Shown piece by piece: positions 1-6,052 of a DNA stretch of 6,052 bases. The translations under genes were made by a program, and so were the position numbers. Origin of the DNA: Pseudomonadota bacterium (GTDB lineage: Bacteria; Pseudomonadota; Alphaproteobacteria; Rhizobiales; Xanthobacteraceae); contig JAEVZN010000110.1 in NCBI GenBank assembly GCA_023392205.1, forward strand, positions 1 through 6,052. Direction: 5' to 3'. Below the pieces are notes generated by a model, which was not told the origin of the DNA, ran no database searches, and was given only the letters and a program-made list of their open reading frames with translations. The number at the start of each line of letters is the position of its first letter. Position 1 is the stretch's first letter.

Positions 1-34
<34 letters not shown>

Positions 35-102
35 CCGGCTCTGACACCGGCAGGACAGGTGAATCCGGAGGCATTGGAGGATTTTCCGGAGCAGGCGAAA
101 AA

Positions 103-131
103 TTGCCCAAAATCCGCCCAGCGGCTATAGC
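103..131 (+). promoter_or_regulatory. Candidate sigma70-type promoter of dxs
   Basis: TTGCCC at 103-108 and TATAGC at 126-131 are separated by exactly 17 bases. Each hexamer matches four of six consensus positions (TTGACA, TATAAT). A transcript would start near 137-139 and leave a leader of about 33 bases before the GTG at 171. The rest of 33-170 holds no other recognisable element. If dxs belongs to a longer operon cut off by the window edge, this would be only an internal promoter. Confidence 0.35.
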
Positions 132-170
132 CATGGTCATCGCCGGTACAGTCAAACCCGCTGGAATATC

Positions 171-2093
171 GTGCCCAATATCACCAAGACCCCCCTTCTC
201 GACCGGATCTCCGTCCCGTCCGACCTTCGCAAGCTGCGCGATACCGACCTGCCGCAGGTGGCAGATGAATTGCGCCGCGAGATGATCGATGCCGTCGCGG
301 TGACCGGCGGCCATCTCGGCGCCGGTCTCGGCGTCGTCGAACTCACGGTCGCGCTGCATCACATCTTCGATACGCCGCATGACCGGATCATCTGGGACGT
401 CGGGCATCAGGCCTACCCGCACAAGATCCTGACCGGGCGGCGCGATCGCATCCGCACCCTGCGGCAGGGCGGCGGGCTGTCCGGTTTCACCAAGCGTGCC
501 GAGAGCGAATACGATCCGTTCGGCGCCGCGCATTCCTCGACCTCGATTTCAGCCGGGCTCGGCATGGCTGTCGCCCGCGACCTCAAGGGCGAACGGCGCA
601 ATGTCGTGGCCGTCATCGGCGACGGCGCGATGTCGGCCGGCATGGCCTATGAGGCCATGAACAATGCCGGCGCGATGCATTCGCGCCTGATCGTCATTCT
701 CAATGACAATGACATGTCGATTGCGCCGCCGGTCGGCGCCATGTCCGCCTATCTGGCGCGGCTGTTGTCGGGCAAGACCTATCGCAACATCCGCGAGATC
801 GGCAAACAGCTCGCGCATCGTCTGCCGAAATTCTTCGAGGAAAAGGCGATCCGCGCCGAGGAATATGCGCGCGGCATGGTCACCGGCGGCACGCTGTTCG
901 AGGAACTGGGCTTCTATTATGTCGGGCCGATAGACGGACATAACCTCGATCATTTGCTGCCGGTCCTGAAGAATGTGCGCGACGCGAAGACCGGGCCGAT
1001 CCTCGTCCATGTCGTGACCCAGAAGGGCAAGGGCTACGGACCCGCCGAAGTGTCCGCCGACCGGTATCACGGCGTCACCAAGTTCGACGTCGAGACCGGT
1101 GCGCAGGCGAAGGCAAAGTCCTCCGCGCCCGCCTATACCAAAGTGTTCGGCCAGGCGCTGGTCGACGAGGCCAAACGCGATGAGAGCATTGTCGCCATCA
1201 CCGCGGCGATGCCGTCGGGCACAGGGCTCGACCTGTTCGCGAAGGAATTGCCTGAGCGGTTCTTCGATGTCGGCATTGCCGAGCAGCATGCGGTGACATT
1301 TGCGGCGGCTTTGGCGGCGGAAGGCCTGAAGCCGTTTGCCGCGATCTATTCGACCTTCCTGCAGCGCGGCTACGATCAGGTCGTGCACGATGTGGCGATC
1401 CAGTCGCTGCCGGTGCGCTTTGCGATCGACCGTGCGGGGCTTGTCGGCGCGGACGGGCCGACGCATGCAGGCTCGTTCGACATCGCCTATCTGGGTTGCC
1501 TGCCCGGCTTCGTGCTGATGGCGGCGGCCGACGAGGCGGAGCTTGTGCATATGGTGGCGACGGCTGCGGCCATCGACGACCGGCCGAGCGCATTGCGCTA
1601 TCCGCGCGGTGACGGCATCGGCGTGGCATTGCCGGAGCGCGGCCAGCCGCTGGAGATCGGCAAGGGCCGGATCATGCGCGAGGGCACGCGGGTGGCGCTG
1701 CTGTCGTTCGGCACGCGGCTGTCGGAATGCCTGAAGGCGGCGGACGAGCTTGCGGGTTTTGGATTGTCGACCACGGTCGCGGATGCGCGCTTTGCCAAGC
1801 CGCTGGATACCGATCTGGTGCTGCGGCTCGCCCGCGAGCACGAGGTGCTGATCACCATCGAGGAGGGATCGATCGGCGGCTTCGGCTCCTACGTGATGCA
1901 GACGCTCGCCGAGAACAATGCGCTGGAGAGCAACCTGAGGGTCCGCTCGATGGTTCTTCCGGACATCTTCATCGAGCATGACAATCCAGCAGCCATGTAT
2001 GCTTCTGCAGGCTTGGACGCCGCCGGCATCGTGCGCAAGGTGTTCGAAACCCTCCCCACCCCGCATGCGGCAGAGGTGGGGAAGCGGGCCTGA
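171..2093 (+). CDS. dxs: 1-deoxy-D-xylulose-5-phosphate synthase
   Basis: This thiamine-diphosphate enzyme condenses pyruvate with glyceraldehyde 3-phosphate, releasing CO2, to give DXP. That is the first step of the cytoplasmic MEP isoprenoid pathway and also feeds thiamine and pyridoxal synthesis. The 640 residues match the family's usual 620-645. Landmarks: GGH at 46-48, [10 protein letters not shown] at 76-85 (H79), the ThDP/Mg motif GDG at 150-152 with N180 of NDNDMSI, catalytic E371 in [11 protein letters not shown]393 and R399 in the [10 protein letters not shown] stretch, D428 and H432 in GADGPTHAG, and R479 in RYPRG. By hand alignment these correspond to E. coli D152, N181, E370, Y392, R398, H431 and R478, so the enzyme should be active. 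The start is GTG: it is the only usable start codon after the in-frame TGA at 60-62, and the next methionine lies inside the conserved domain. The ribosome site is weak (GGAA at 163-166). The last dozen residues are encoded by an inverted repeat and extend past the usual DXS end. Confidence 0.97.
   Translation: MPNITKTPLLDRISVPSDLRKLRDTDLPQVADELRREMIDAVAVTGGHLGAGLGVVELTVALHHIFDTPHDRIIWDVGHQAYPHKILTGRRDRIRTLRQGGGLSGFTKRAESEYDPFGAAHSSTSISAGLGMAVARDLKGERRNVVAVIGDGAMSAGMAYEAMNNAGAMHSRLIVILNDNDMSIAPPVGAMSAYLARLLSGKTYRNIREIGKQLAHRLPKFFEEKAIRAEEYARGMVTGGTLFEELGFYYVGPIDGHNLDHLLPVLKNVRDAKTGPILVHVVTQKGKGYGPAEVSADRYHGVTKFDVETGAQAKAKSSAPAYTKVFGQALVDEAKRDESIVAITAAMPSGTGLDLFAKELPERFFDVGIAEQHAVTFAAALAAEGLKPFAAIYSTFLQRGYDQVVHDVAIQSLPVRFAIDRAGLVGADGPTHAGSFDIAYLGCLPGFVLMAAADEAELVHMVATAAAIDDRPSALRYPRGDGIGVALPERGQPLEIGKGRIMREGTRVALLSFGTRLSECLKAADELAGFGLSTTVADARFAKPLDTDLVLRLAREHEVLITIEEGSIGGFGSYVMQTLAENNALESNLRVRSMVLPDIFIEHDNPAAMYASAGLDAAGIVRKVFETLPTPHAAEVGKRA
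2051..2084. repeat. Inverted repeat inside the 3' end of dxs
   Basis: TCCCCACC at 2053-2060 pairs perfectly with GGTGGGGA at 2075-2082. Between them lies the 10-base perfect palindrome CCGCATGCGG (2061-2070). The arms resemble the short C-rich/G-rich intergenic hairpins common in rhizobial genomes, but here the element is translated, ending seven bases before the stop codon. No T-tract follows, so it is not a standard intrinsic terminator. It may stabilise or trim the dxs mRNA 3' end (inference). Confidence 0.55.
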
Positions 2094-2111
2094 GCGCAAC
2101 AAGGCGCGCTG

Positions 2112-2181
2112 CGATATCGCGGATATTCGGAGATATCCGGGATATGAAGTCTCGGGCCGGCACGGATATTTTAGGTATAAA
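2112..2181. promoter_or_regulatory. Clustered GGATAT/ATATCC half-sites with possible -10 box
   Basis: The gap between dxs and the hydrolase gene contains CGATATCG at 2112-2119, GGATAT at 2121-2126, ATATCC at 2133-2138, GGATAT at 2140-2145 and GGATAT at 2164-2169. The core GATAT begins at 2113, 2122, 2132, 2141 and 2165, so four are 9-10 bases apart, near one helical turn. ATATCC-G-GGATAT (2133-2145) is a perfect 13-base palindrome. TATAAA at 2176-2181 could be a -10 box, though no good -35 lies 17 bases upstream. This layout fits an operator upstream of and within a promoter for the downstream cassette; the regulator is unknown. Confidence 0.4.
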
Positions 2182-2254
2182 GTAATTGAGCGGACCGGCC
2201 TTGTTCCCTACGATGGGCAGGCAAGGCAGAACATTGTTCAATTCAGAGCCGAAC

Positions 2255-3067
2255 ATGTCCGAACAAGGCCAGAAGACCGGCAGAACAGGCGTCGTTTTCA
2301 TCCACGGCGTCGGCGGTTCGGCGAAGGCCTGGGCGCCGCAGGTGGCGAGCTTTTCCGCCGCGGGCTATGCGCCGCTGGCCGTCGATCTGCCCGGCTATGG
2401 CGGCCGTCCGGCCATCGAAGCTATTGATTTCGAACAATTTTCCGATGACGTCGAGGCTTCCATAGCGCGCGCGGGCTTGGACCGGCCGGTGCTGGTCGGC
2501 CATTCCCTGGGCGGCATGATCGCGCAGACCATGATCCGGCGGAAACCGAAAGGATATCAAGCGCTTGTGCTGGTCGGCACCAGCCCCTCCTTCGGGCGGC
2601 CGGACGGCGATTTCCAGAAGAAATTCGTGGCCGACCGCCTCGCCCCGCTTGCTTCGGGCAAGACCATGCCCGAACTGGCGGCCGGAATGATCAACGAAAT
2701 CATGGGGATGAACGCGGACCCGAAAGGCCGGGAGCTGGCCATTGCCTCGATGGCAGCCGTTCCCGCCGCCACCTACAAGGCCTGCGTCGAGGCTATTGTC
2801 ATGTTCGAAGAACGTGCGAACCTCGCGCAAATAGAAGTCCCGACGATGCTGCTCGTGGGGATGCTCGACACCAATGCTCCGCCCGCGATGATGGAGCGCA
2901 TGGCCGGCAAGATTGCCGGCGCCAAATTCGTCGCCCTGGACGGCCTCGGCCATTTGCCCAACCTCGAAGACCCCGCAGCCTTCGATGCCGCCGTGCTCGG
3001 ATTTCTGCGCGAGGCGCTTGCGCAGACCGACACGCGCCACGACACAACCCGGAGTGCCGCAACATGA
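2255..3067 (+). CDS. Alpha/beta hydrolase, substrate unknown
   Basis: A soluble alpha/beta-hydrolase-fold enzyme of 270 residues, the usual length for single-domain members such as 3-oxoadipate enol-lactonase and related esterases. The oxyanion-hole motif FIHGVGG lies at 15-21. The nucleophile elbow GHSLGG is at 82-87 (S84), the likely acid is D205 in VGMLDTNAP, and the likely catalytic histidine is H233 in GLGHLPNLE, so the triad is complete. No signal peptide or membrane segment is seen. Start choice: the frame is also open from TTG 2186 and ATG 2213, which would add 23 or 14 residues. I prefer ATG 2255 because the fold begins about ten residues later, AGAG lies at 2245-2248, and the possible -10 box at 2176-2181 would put the mRNA start past TTG 2186. 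The gene overlaps the next by four bases, so the two proteins are probably co-translated and act on related substrates. An esterase, thioesterase or lactonase role are all possible. Confidence 0.88.
   Translation: MSEQGQKTGRTGVVFIHGVGGSAKAWAPQVASFSAAGYAPLAVDLPGYGGRPAIEAIDFEQFSDDVEASIARAGLDRPVLVGHSLGGMIAQTMIRRKPKGYQALVLVGTSPSFGRPDGDFQKKFVADRLAPLASGKTMPELAAGMINEIMGMNADPKGRELAIASMAAVPAATYKACVEAIVMFEERANLAQIEVPTMLLVGMLDTNAPPAMMERMAGKIAGAKFVALDGLGHLPNLEDPAAFDAAVLGFLREALAQTDTRHDTTRSAAT
3051..3067 (+). promoter_or_regulatory. Ribosome binding site and ATGA stop-start overlap
   Basis: GGAG at 3051-3054 lies nine bases before ATG 3064. The hydrolase stop TGA (3065-3067) overlaps that start as ATGA. 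This arrangement supports translational coupling of the hydrolase and the dehydrogenase-like gene and fixes the latter's start. Confidence 0.75.
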
Positions 3068-4335
3068 ACGTGATGAATGTCGACAAGGTGGACAACGACG
3101 CCCCGATCTTCGCACCCGAGTCCTTCCGCCTCGGCGACGATCAGGCGGCGCTGATCGACAAGGCCCGCCGCTTCGGCAAGCGCGTGCTGGCGCCGCGCGC
3201 CGCCAAGCACGACCGCGAGGCCACCTTCCCGATCGAGAATTTCCGCGACATGCATCCCGAGGGGCTGCTGGCGATCTGCATTCCGAAAGAGCATGGCGGC
3301 CTTGGCGCCGACTACAAGACATATTGCATCGCCGCGGCCGAACTGGGCCGCTATTGCGGCGCGACCGCCCTGTCCTGGAACATGCATGTCTGCTCGACGC
3401 TCTGGTCAGGACCGCTTTCCGACGACATGGACATGCCGGCCGCCGAGCGCGAGACGCATCTCAAGCGCCGCGCCGTGCACTACGAACGCATCGTCAAGGA
3501 TGGCGCGGTCTATGCGCAGCCCTTCTCGGAAGGCGGCGCGGCCGCAGCCGGCGCCGTTGCCTTCGGCACCGAAGCGAGACCCGTCGAGGGCGGCTACATT
3601 GTCAACGGCAAGAAGATCTTCGCGTCCCTCTCCGGCTCCGCCGATTATTACGGCGCACTCTGCACCCGCCGCGCCGAAGGCGAGGAAGCGCAGCGCCGCA
3701 ACACCCTCTATCTCGGCATTCCCGCAAATGCCGAGGGTGTGAGTGTCACCGGCGAATGGGACCCACTGGGCATGCGTGGCACCGTCTCGCGCACGCTGAT
3801 TTTCAAGGATGTGTTCGTTCCCGACGACGCGGCGCTGATGCCGCCCGGCGTCTATTATCAGGCCGTGCTGCGCTATCCGCACATGTTCCTGACGCTGACG
3901 CCGACTTACATGGGGCTGGCGCAGGCGGCCTACGATTTCGCGGTCGCCTATCTGCGCGGCGAAGTGCCCGGCATGCCGCCGGTCAAGCGGCGCATGTATC
4001 CGACCAAGCAGCTTGCGGTGGCCGAGATGAAGCTGATGCTGGAGCAGACCAAGGCACTCTGGTTCCAGACCATCAGCGAGGCGCGTCCCAATCCCGGCAA
4101 GGATTCGCTGATGCGCGCCTATGCGGCGCAATACACGGTGATGGAAAACGCCAACGCGCTGGCCGTTAAGGCCATCCGTACCTGCGGCGGTCAGGCCATG
4201 CTGAAAAGCCTGCCGCTGGAGCGCATCTATCGCGACAGCCTCTGCGGCTCGCTGATGCTGCCCTGGACGGCGGAAATCTGCATGGACCGACTCGGCAAGG
4301 AAACGCTCTACGAGCCGGGCGAGAAGGATGATTGA
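3064..4335 (+). CDS. Acyl-CoA dehydrogenase family flavoprotein lacking the classical catalytic glutamate
   Basis: A 423-residue cytoplasmic protein with acyl-CoA dehydrogenase architecture: an N-terminal helical domain (about 25-140), a central beta domain (about 148-255) and a C-terminal helical domain (about 265-410). The central domain has QPFSEGG at 152-158, the counterpart of the usual TEPxAGSD flavin/substrate motif, and GYIVNGKKIFASLSGSADYY, the counterpart of the ITNG strand. The C-terminal domain has RTCGGQAML (372-380), matching the family's GGxG region, and IYRD at 388-391. Typical members use FAD to make trans-2-enoyl-CoA and pass electrons to ETF. Here the classical base position after RD is Leu399/Pro400 (SLMLPWTAEI), and the alternative base of isovaleryl-CoA dehydrogenase aligns with Met274. 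The motif also reads SEGG rather than SEPNAGSD. It may therefore be a divergent dehydrogenase or a flavin monooxygenase-like relative. Fold assignment is firm; reaction and substrate are not. Start is ATG 3064 with GGAG upstream. Confidence 0.9.
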   Translation: MNVMNVDKVDNDAPIFAPESFRLGDDQAALIDKARRFGKRVLAPRAAKHDREATFPIENFRDMHPEGLLAICIPKEHGGLGADYKTYCIAAAELGRYCGATALSWNMHVCSTLWSGPLSDDMDMPAAERETHLKRRAVHYERIVKDGAVYAQPFSEGGAAAAGAVAFGTEARPVEGGYIVNGKKIFASLSGSADYYGALCTRRAEGEEAQRRNTLYLGIPANAEGVSVTGEWDPLGMRGTVSRTLIFKDVFVPDDAALMPPGVYYQAVLRYPHMFLTLTPTYMGLAQAAYDFAVAYLRGEVPGMPPVKRRMYPTKQLAVAEMKLMLEQTKALWFQTISEARPNPGKDSLMRAYAAQYTVMENANALAVKAIRTCGGQAMLKSLPLERIYRDSLCGSLMLPWTAEICMDRLGKETLYEPGEKDD

Positions 4336-4361
4336 GGTCCGAAACTTGCTCTGCTCTTTTG

Positions 4362-4468
4362 CCGTCACCCTGAGGTGCTCGCGCAATTGCGCGAGCCTCG
4401 AAGAGCGGCAGCCCGTATATGGGCCGTGCATCCTTCGAGGCTCGCTCGCTCGCATCTCGGGATGACGG
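4362..4468. repeat. Composite palindromic intergenic element (cloverleaf-like)
   Basis: The outer arms at 4362-4378 and 4452-4468 pair with one mismatch and two G-T wobbles. Inside are a perfect 20-base palindrome at 4377-4396, arms GCCTCGAAG (4395-4403) and CTTCGAGGC (4433-4441), and a central hairpin GCCC/GGGC (4411-4424). The right side carries CTCG repeated three times (4441-4452) where a second side hairpin would be expected. From memory, elements with the CCGTCACCCTGAGGTGCTCGC edge occur in many copies between genes of Bradyrhizobium and relatives; I could not check. No T-tract follows on either strand, so it is not a classic terminator. It fills most of the 161-base gap between the dehydrogenase-like and synthetase genes and could process or attenuate their shared mRNA. 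Confidence 0.8.
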
Positions 4469-4496
4469 ATTGACGGTGTCGATGCCGAAGTAGACC

Positions 4497-6002
4497 ATGG
4501 ATCTCTCCGACCTCATCTCCCGCAACGCCGATTTCACGCCCGACAAGGCCGCCATCCGCTTTGGCGCGCAGACGCTGACCTATGCGCAATTCCATGCACG
4601 AATCGTCGCTACATCGCGCGCACTGAAATCCGAATTCGGTGTCGGACGTGGCGACCGCGTTGCGATCCTGGCCGCCAATCATCCTGATTATCTGGTGACG
4701 CTCTACGCCTGCGCGCGGCTCGGCGCGATGCTGGTGACGCTGAACTGGCGGCTCGCGTTGCCGGAGCAACTTTTCATCCTGTCCGACAGCGGCGCCAAGG
4801 TGCTGATTGTCGACCGCGAATTCTCCGCCGTGGTGCCGCAGCTTGCGCAGGCTTTGCCCGACATCAAGGTGATCGGCCTCGATTACACGCCGGAAGATGC
4901 ACCGTCCTTCGAGGCCATGCTTGCCGCAGGCGCGGGCGACGGACGCAATCCGCACACCGACACGTCCAGTCCGCTGCTGCTGGTCTATACGTCCGGCACC
5001 ACCGGCCGCCCCAAGGGCGCGGTGCTCCGGCAGGAGGCGCTGGTCTGGAACGCGCTGATGAGCCAGCACGCGCATGACATGCGCGCGGACGATCACATCC
5101 TGACCTCCCTGCCGATGTTTCATGTCGGCGGGCTCAACATCCAGACCACGCCGGCGCTGCAACTCGGCGCCACGGTGACCGCCCATTCGCGCTTCGCACC
5201 GGACGCAACATTGCAAGCCATCGCCAGCGACCGGCCGACGCTGATGCTGACAGTGCCGGCAGTCATGCAGGCGCTCAGCCAGCATCCGCTCTGGGAGACG
5301 ACCGACCTGTCGAGCCTTCGCGCCGTCGCCGCCGGTTCGAGCCTCATTCCGGTGCCGCTGATCAAGGCCTTCATGGCGCGCAACATCCCGGTGATCCAGA
5401 TCTACGGCTCCACCGAGACCGGCCCGACCGCGGTCTATACCCGTGTCGGCGGCGATCTCTCGCGCCTGACCTCCACCGGATTGCCGGGGCTGTATTGCGA
5501 GGCCAGGATCGTAGACAACGATGGCCGCGAAGTGCCGCATGGCACCACCGGCGAAGTCGTCGTGCGCGGACCCAACGTGCTCTACGAATATTGGGGCAAC
5601 GCGGAAGCGACCGCCGAGGCGCTGCGCGACGGCTGGTATCATACCGGCGATATCGGCACCCGCGACGAGGATGGATATTTCTACATCCACGACCGCAAGA
5701 AGAACATGATCATCTCGGGCGGGGAAAACATCTACCCGGCCGAAGTCGAGCGTGTTCTGCACGATCACCCTTGCGTCGCCGAATGCGCGGTGATCGGCCG
5801 CCCCGATCCGAAATGGCAGGAAGTGCCGGTCGCCTATATCGTCTGCCGCCAGGAGATGACTATCGCGCCGGAGGAGATCAAAGCCTTTGTCGGCCAGCAT
5901 CTGGCGCGCTTCAAGATCCCACGGGAGATCGTGTTTGTGGACTCGCTGCCGCGCACCGCGCTCGGCAAGGTGCAGCATTTCATGTTGCGGGAGCAGCAGT
6001 GA
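4497..6002 (+). CDS. AMP-forming acyl-CoA synthetase (carboxylate-CoA ligase)
   Basis: Member of the ANL adenylate-forming superfamily: it activates a carboxylic acid with ATP to an acyl-AMP, then transfers the acyl group to CoA. At 501 residues it is typical of short to medium fatty-acid or aromatic acid CoA ligases. The core motifs are all present: P-loop YTSGTTGRPKG at 164-174, YGSTETGP at 303-310, WYHTGD at 380-385 (D385 for ribose), the hinge region DRKKNMIISGGENIYP at 399-414, and PRTALGK at 485-491 with catalytic K491. No signal peptide or membrane segment is seen. ATG 4497 is the first start after the in-frame TAG at 4491-4493, which fixes the N-terminus, although the ribosome site is weak (GAAG at 4487-4490). 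It lies on the same strand as the hydrolase and dehydrogenase-like genes and probably supplies their CoA-linked substrate. Linear versus aromatic substrate cannot be decided by eye. Confidence 0.95.
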   Translation: MDLSDLISRNADFTPDKAAIRFGAQTLTYAQFHARIVATSRALKSEFGVGRGDRVAILAANHPDYLVTLYACARLGAMLVTLNWRLALPEQLFILSDSGAKVLIVDREFSAVVPQLAQALPDIKVIGLDYTPEDAPSFEAMLAAGAGDGRNPHTDTSSPLLLVYTSGTTGRPKGAVLRQEALVWNALMSQHAHDMRADDHILTSLPMFHVGGLNIQTTPALQLGATVTAHSRFAPDATLQAIASDRPTLMLTVPAVMQALSQHPLWETTDLSSLRAVAAGSSLIPVPLIKAFMARNIPVIQIYGSTETGPTAVYTRVGGDLSRLTSTGLPGLYCEARIVDNDGREVPHGTTGEVVVRGPNVLYEYWGNAEATAEALRDGWYHTGDIGTRDEDGYFYIHDRKKNMIISGGENIYPAEVERVLHDHPCVAECAVIGRPDPKWQEVPVAYIVCRQEMTIAPEEIKAFVGQHLARFKIPREIVFVDSLPRTALGKVQHFMLREQQ

Positions 6003-6024
6003 AAAACTCCCTCTCCTTTTCTTC

Positions 6025-6047
6025 ACCTCCCCCTGAAAGGGGGAGGT
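6025..6047. repeat. Short hairpin repeat downstream of the synthetase gene
   Basis: ACCTCCCCC (6025-6033) and GGGGGAGGT (6039-6047) form a perfect 9-bp stem with a TGAAA loop, 22 bases after the stop codon. A pyrimidine-rich stretch precedes it. Hairpins of this type are, from memory, very common between genes in Bradyrhizobium-like genomes, often as the left part of a longer repeat, which the window edge would cut here. It could protect the 3' end or help termination, but no T-tract is visible in the five bases that follow. Confidence 0.65.
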
Positions 6048-6052
6048 CGATT

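Noticed and set aside
549..2102. Open frame of 517 codons antisense to dxs
   Set aside because: It is rich in Arg, His, Gln and Ala, shows no family motif, and lies wholly opposite a well-conserved gene; GC-rich third positions keep the opposite frame open.
2186..2254. Extended hydrolase N-terminus from TTG 2186 or ATG 2213
   Set aside because: The added residues show no conserved pattern, ATG 2213 has no ribosome site, and TTG 2186 would sit at about the transcript start if 2176-2181 is the -10 box. Not firmly excluded.
2913..4169. Open frame of 418 codons on the plus strand overlapping the hydrolase end and most of the dehydrogenase-like gene
   Set aside because: It is extremely Arg-rich and Ala/Pro-rich, has no motifs, and is out of frame with two genes supported by conserved residues.
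4362..4468. Palindrome read as an intrinsic transcription terminator
   Set aside because: No T-tract follows the stem on the plus strand, and on the minus strand the stem is followed by A residues, not T.
4470..4493. TTGACG at 4470-4475 as a -35 box for the synthetase gene
   Set aside because: A -10 box at normal spacing would fall at about 4493-4498, over the start codon, with no TATAAT-like sequence there.
4365..6026. Open frame of 553 codons antisense to the acyl-CoA synthetase
   Set aside because: It has low-complexity Arg/His/Gln-rich composition with no recognisable domain, fully shadowing a gene with all ANL motifs, and it runs into the palindromic repeat.

Overview
The window looks like chromosomal DNA from a high-GC alphaproteobacterium. 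A member of the Hyphomicrobiales near Bradyrhizobium, Rhodopseudomonas or Xanthobacteraceae is most likely. The reasons are the very close match of the first protein to rhizobial DXS as I remember it, the GC-rich third codon positions, and intergenic palindromes of kinds common in those genomes. No database search was possible, so genus-level placement is an inference. The first 32 bases are an unbroken run of C, which looks like a contig-end artefact.

Layout: bases 33-170 are a short leader with a candidate promoter. Bases 171-2093 encode 1-deoxy-D-xylulose-5-phosphate synthase (dxs), complete with its catalytic residues; its last dozen codons run through an inverted repeat. Bases 2094-2254 are a relatively AT-rich intergenic region with a cluster of GGATAT/ATATCC half-sites at near-helical spacing and a possible -10 box. 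Three further plus-strand genes follow: an alpha/beta hydrolase (2255-3067), an acyl-CoA dehydrogenase-fold flavoprotein (3064-4335, overlapping the hydrolase stop by ATGA), and an AMP-forming acyl-CoA synthetase (4497-6002). A composite palindrome of about 107 bp (4362-4468) separates the last two. The window ends in a short C-rich/G-rich hairpin just after the synthetase.

Functionally there are two units. dxs feeds the MEP isoprenoid pathway (pyruvate plus glyceraldehyde 3-phosphate to DXP). The other three genes look like a small catabolic or modification cassette for a carboxylic acid: the synthetase makes a CoA thioester, the flavoprotein oxidises it, and the hydrolase cleaves an ester, thioester or lactone. 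The substrate cannot be read from the sequence. The main oddity is that the acyl-CoA dehydrogenase homologue has no glutamate at either of the two classical catalytic-base positions, by hand alignment. I do not see a phage, a transposon, CRISPR, an RNA gene or a defence system, and most of the window is ordinary.
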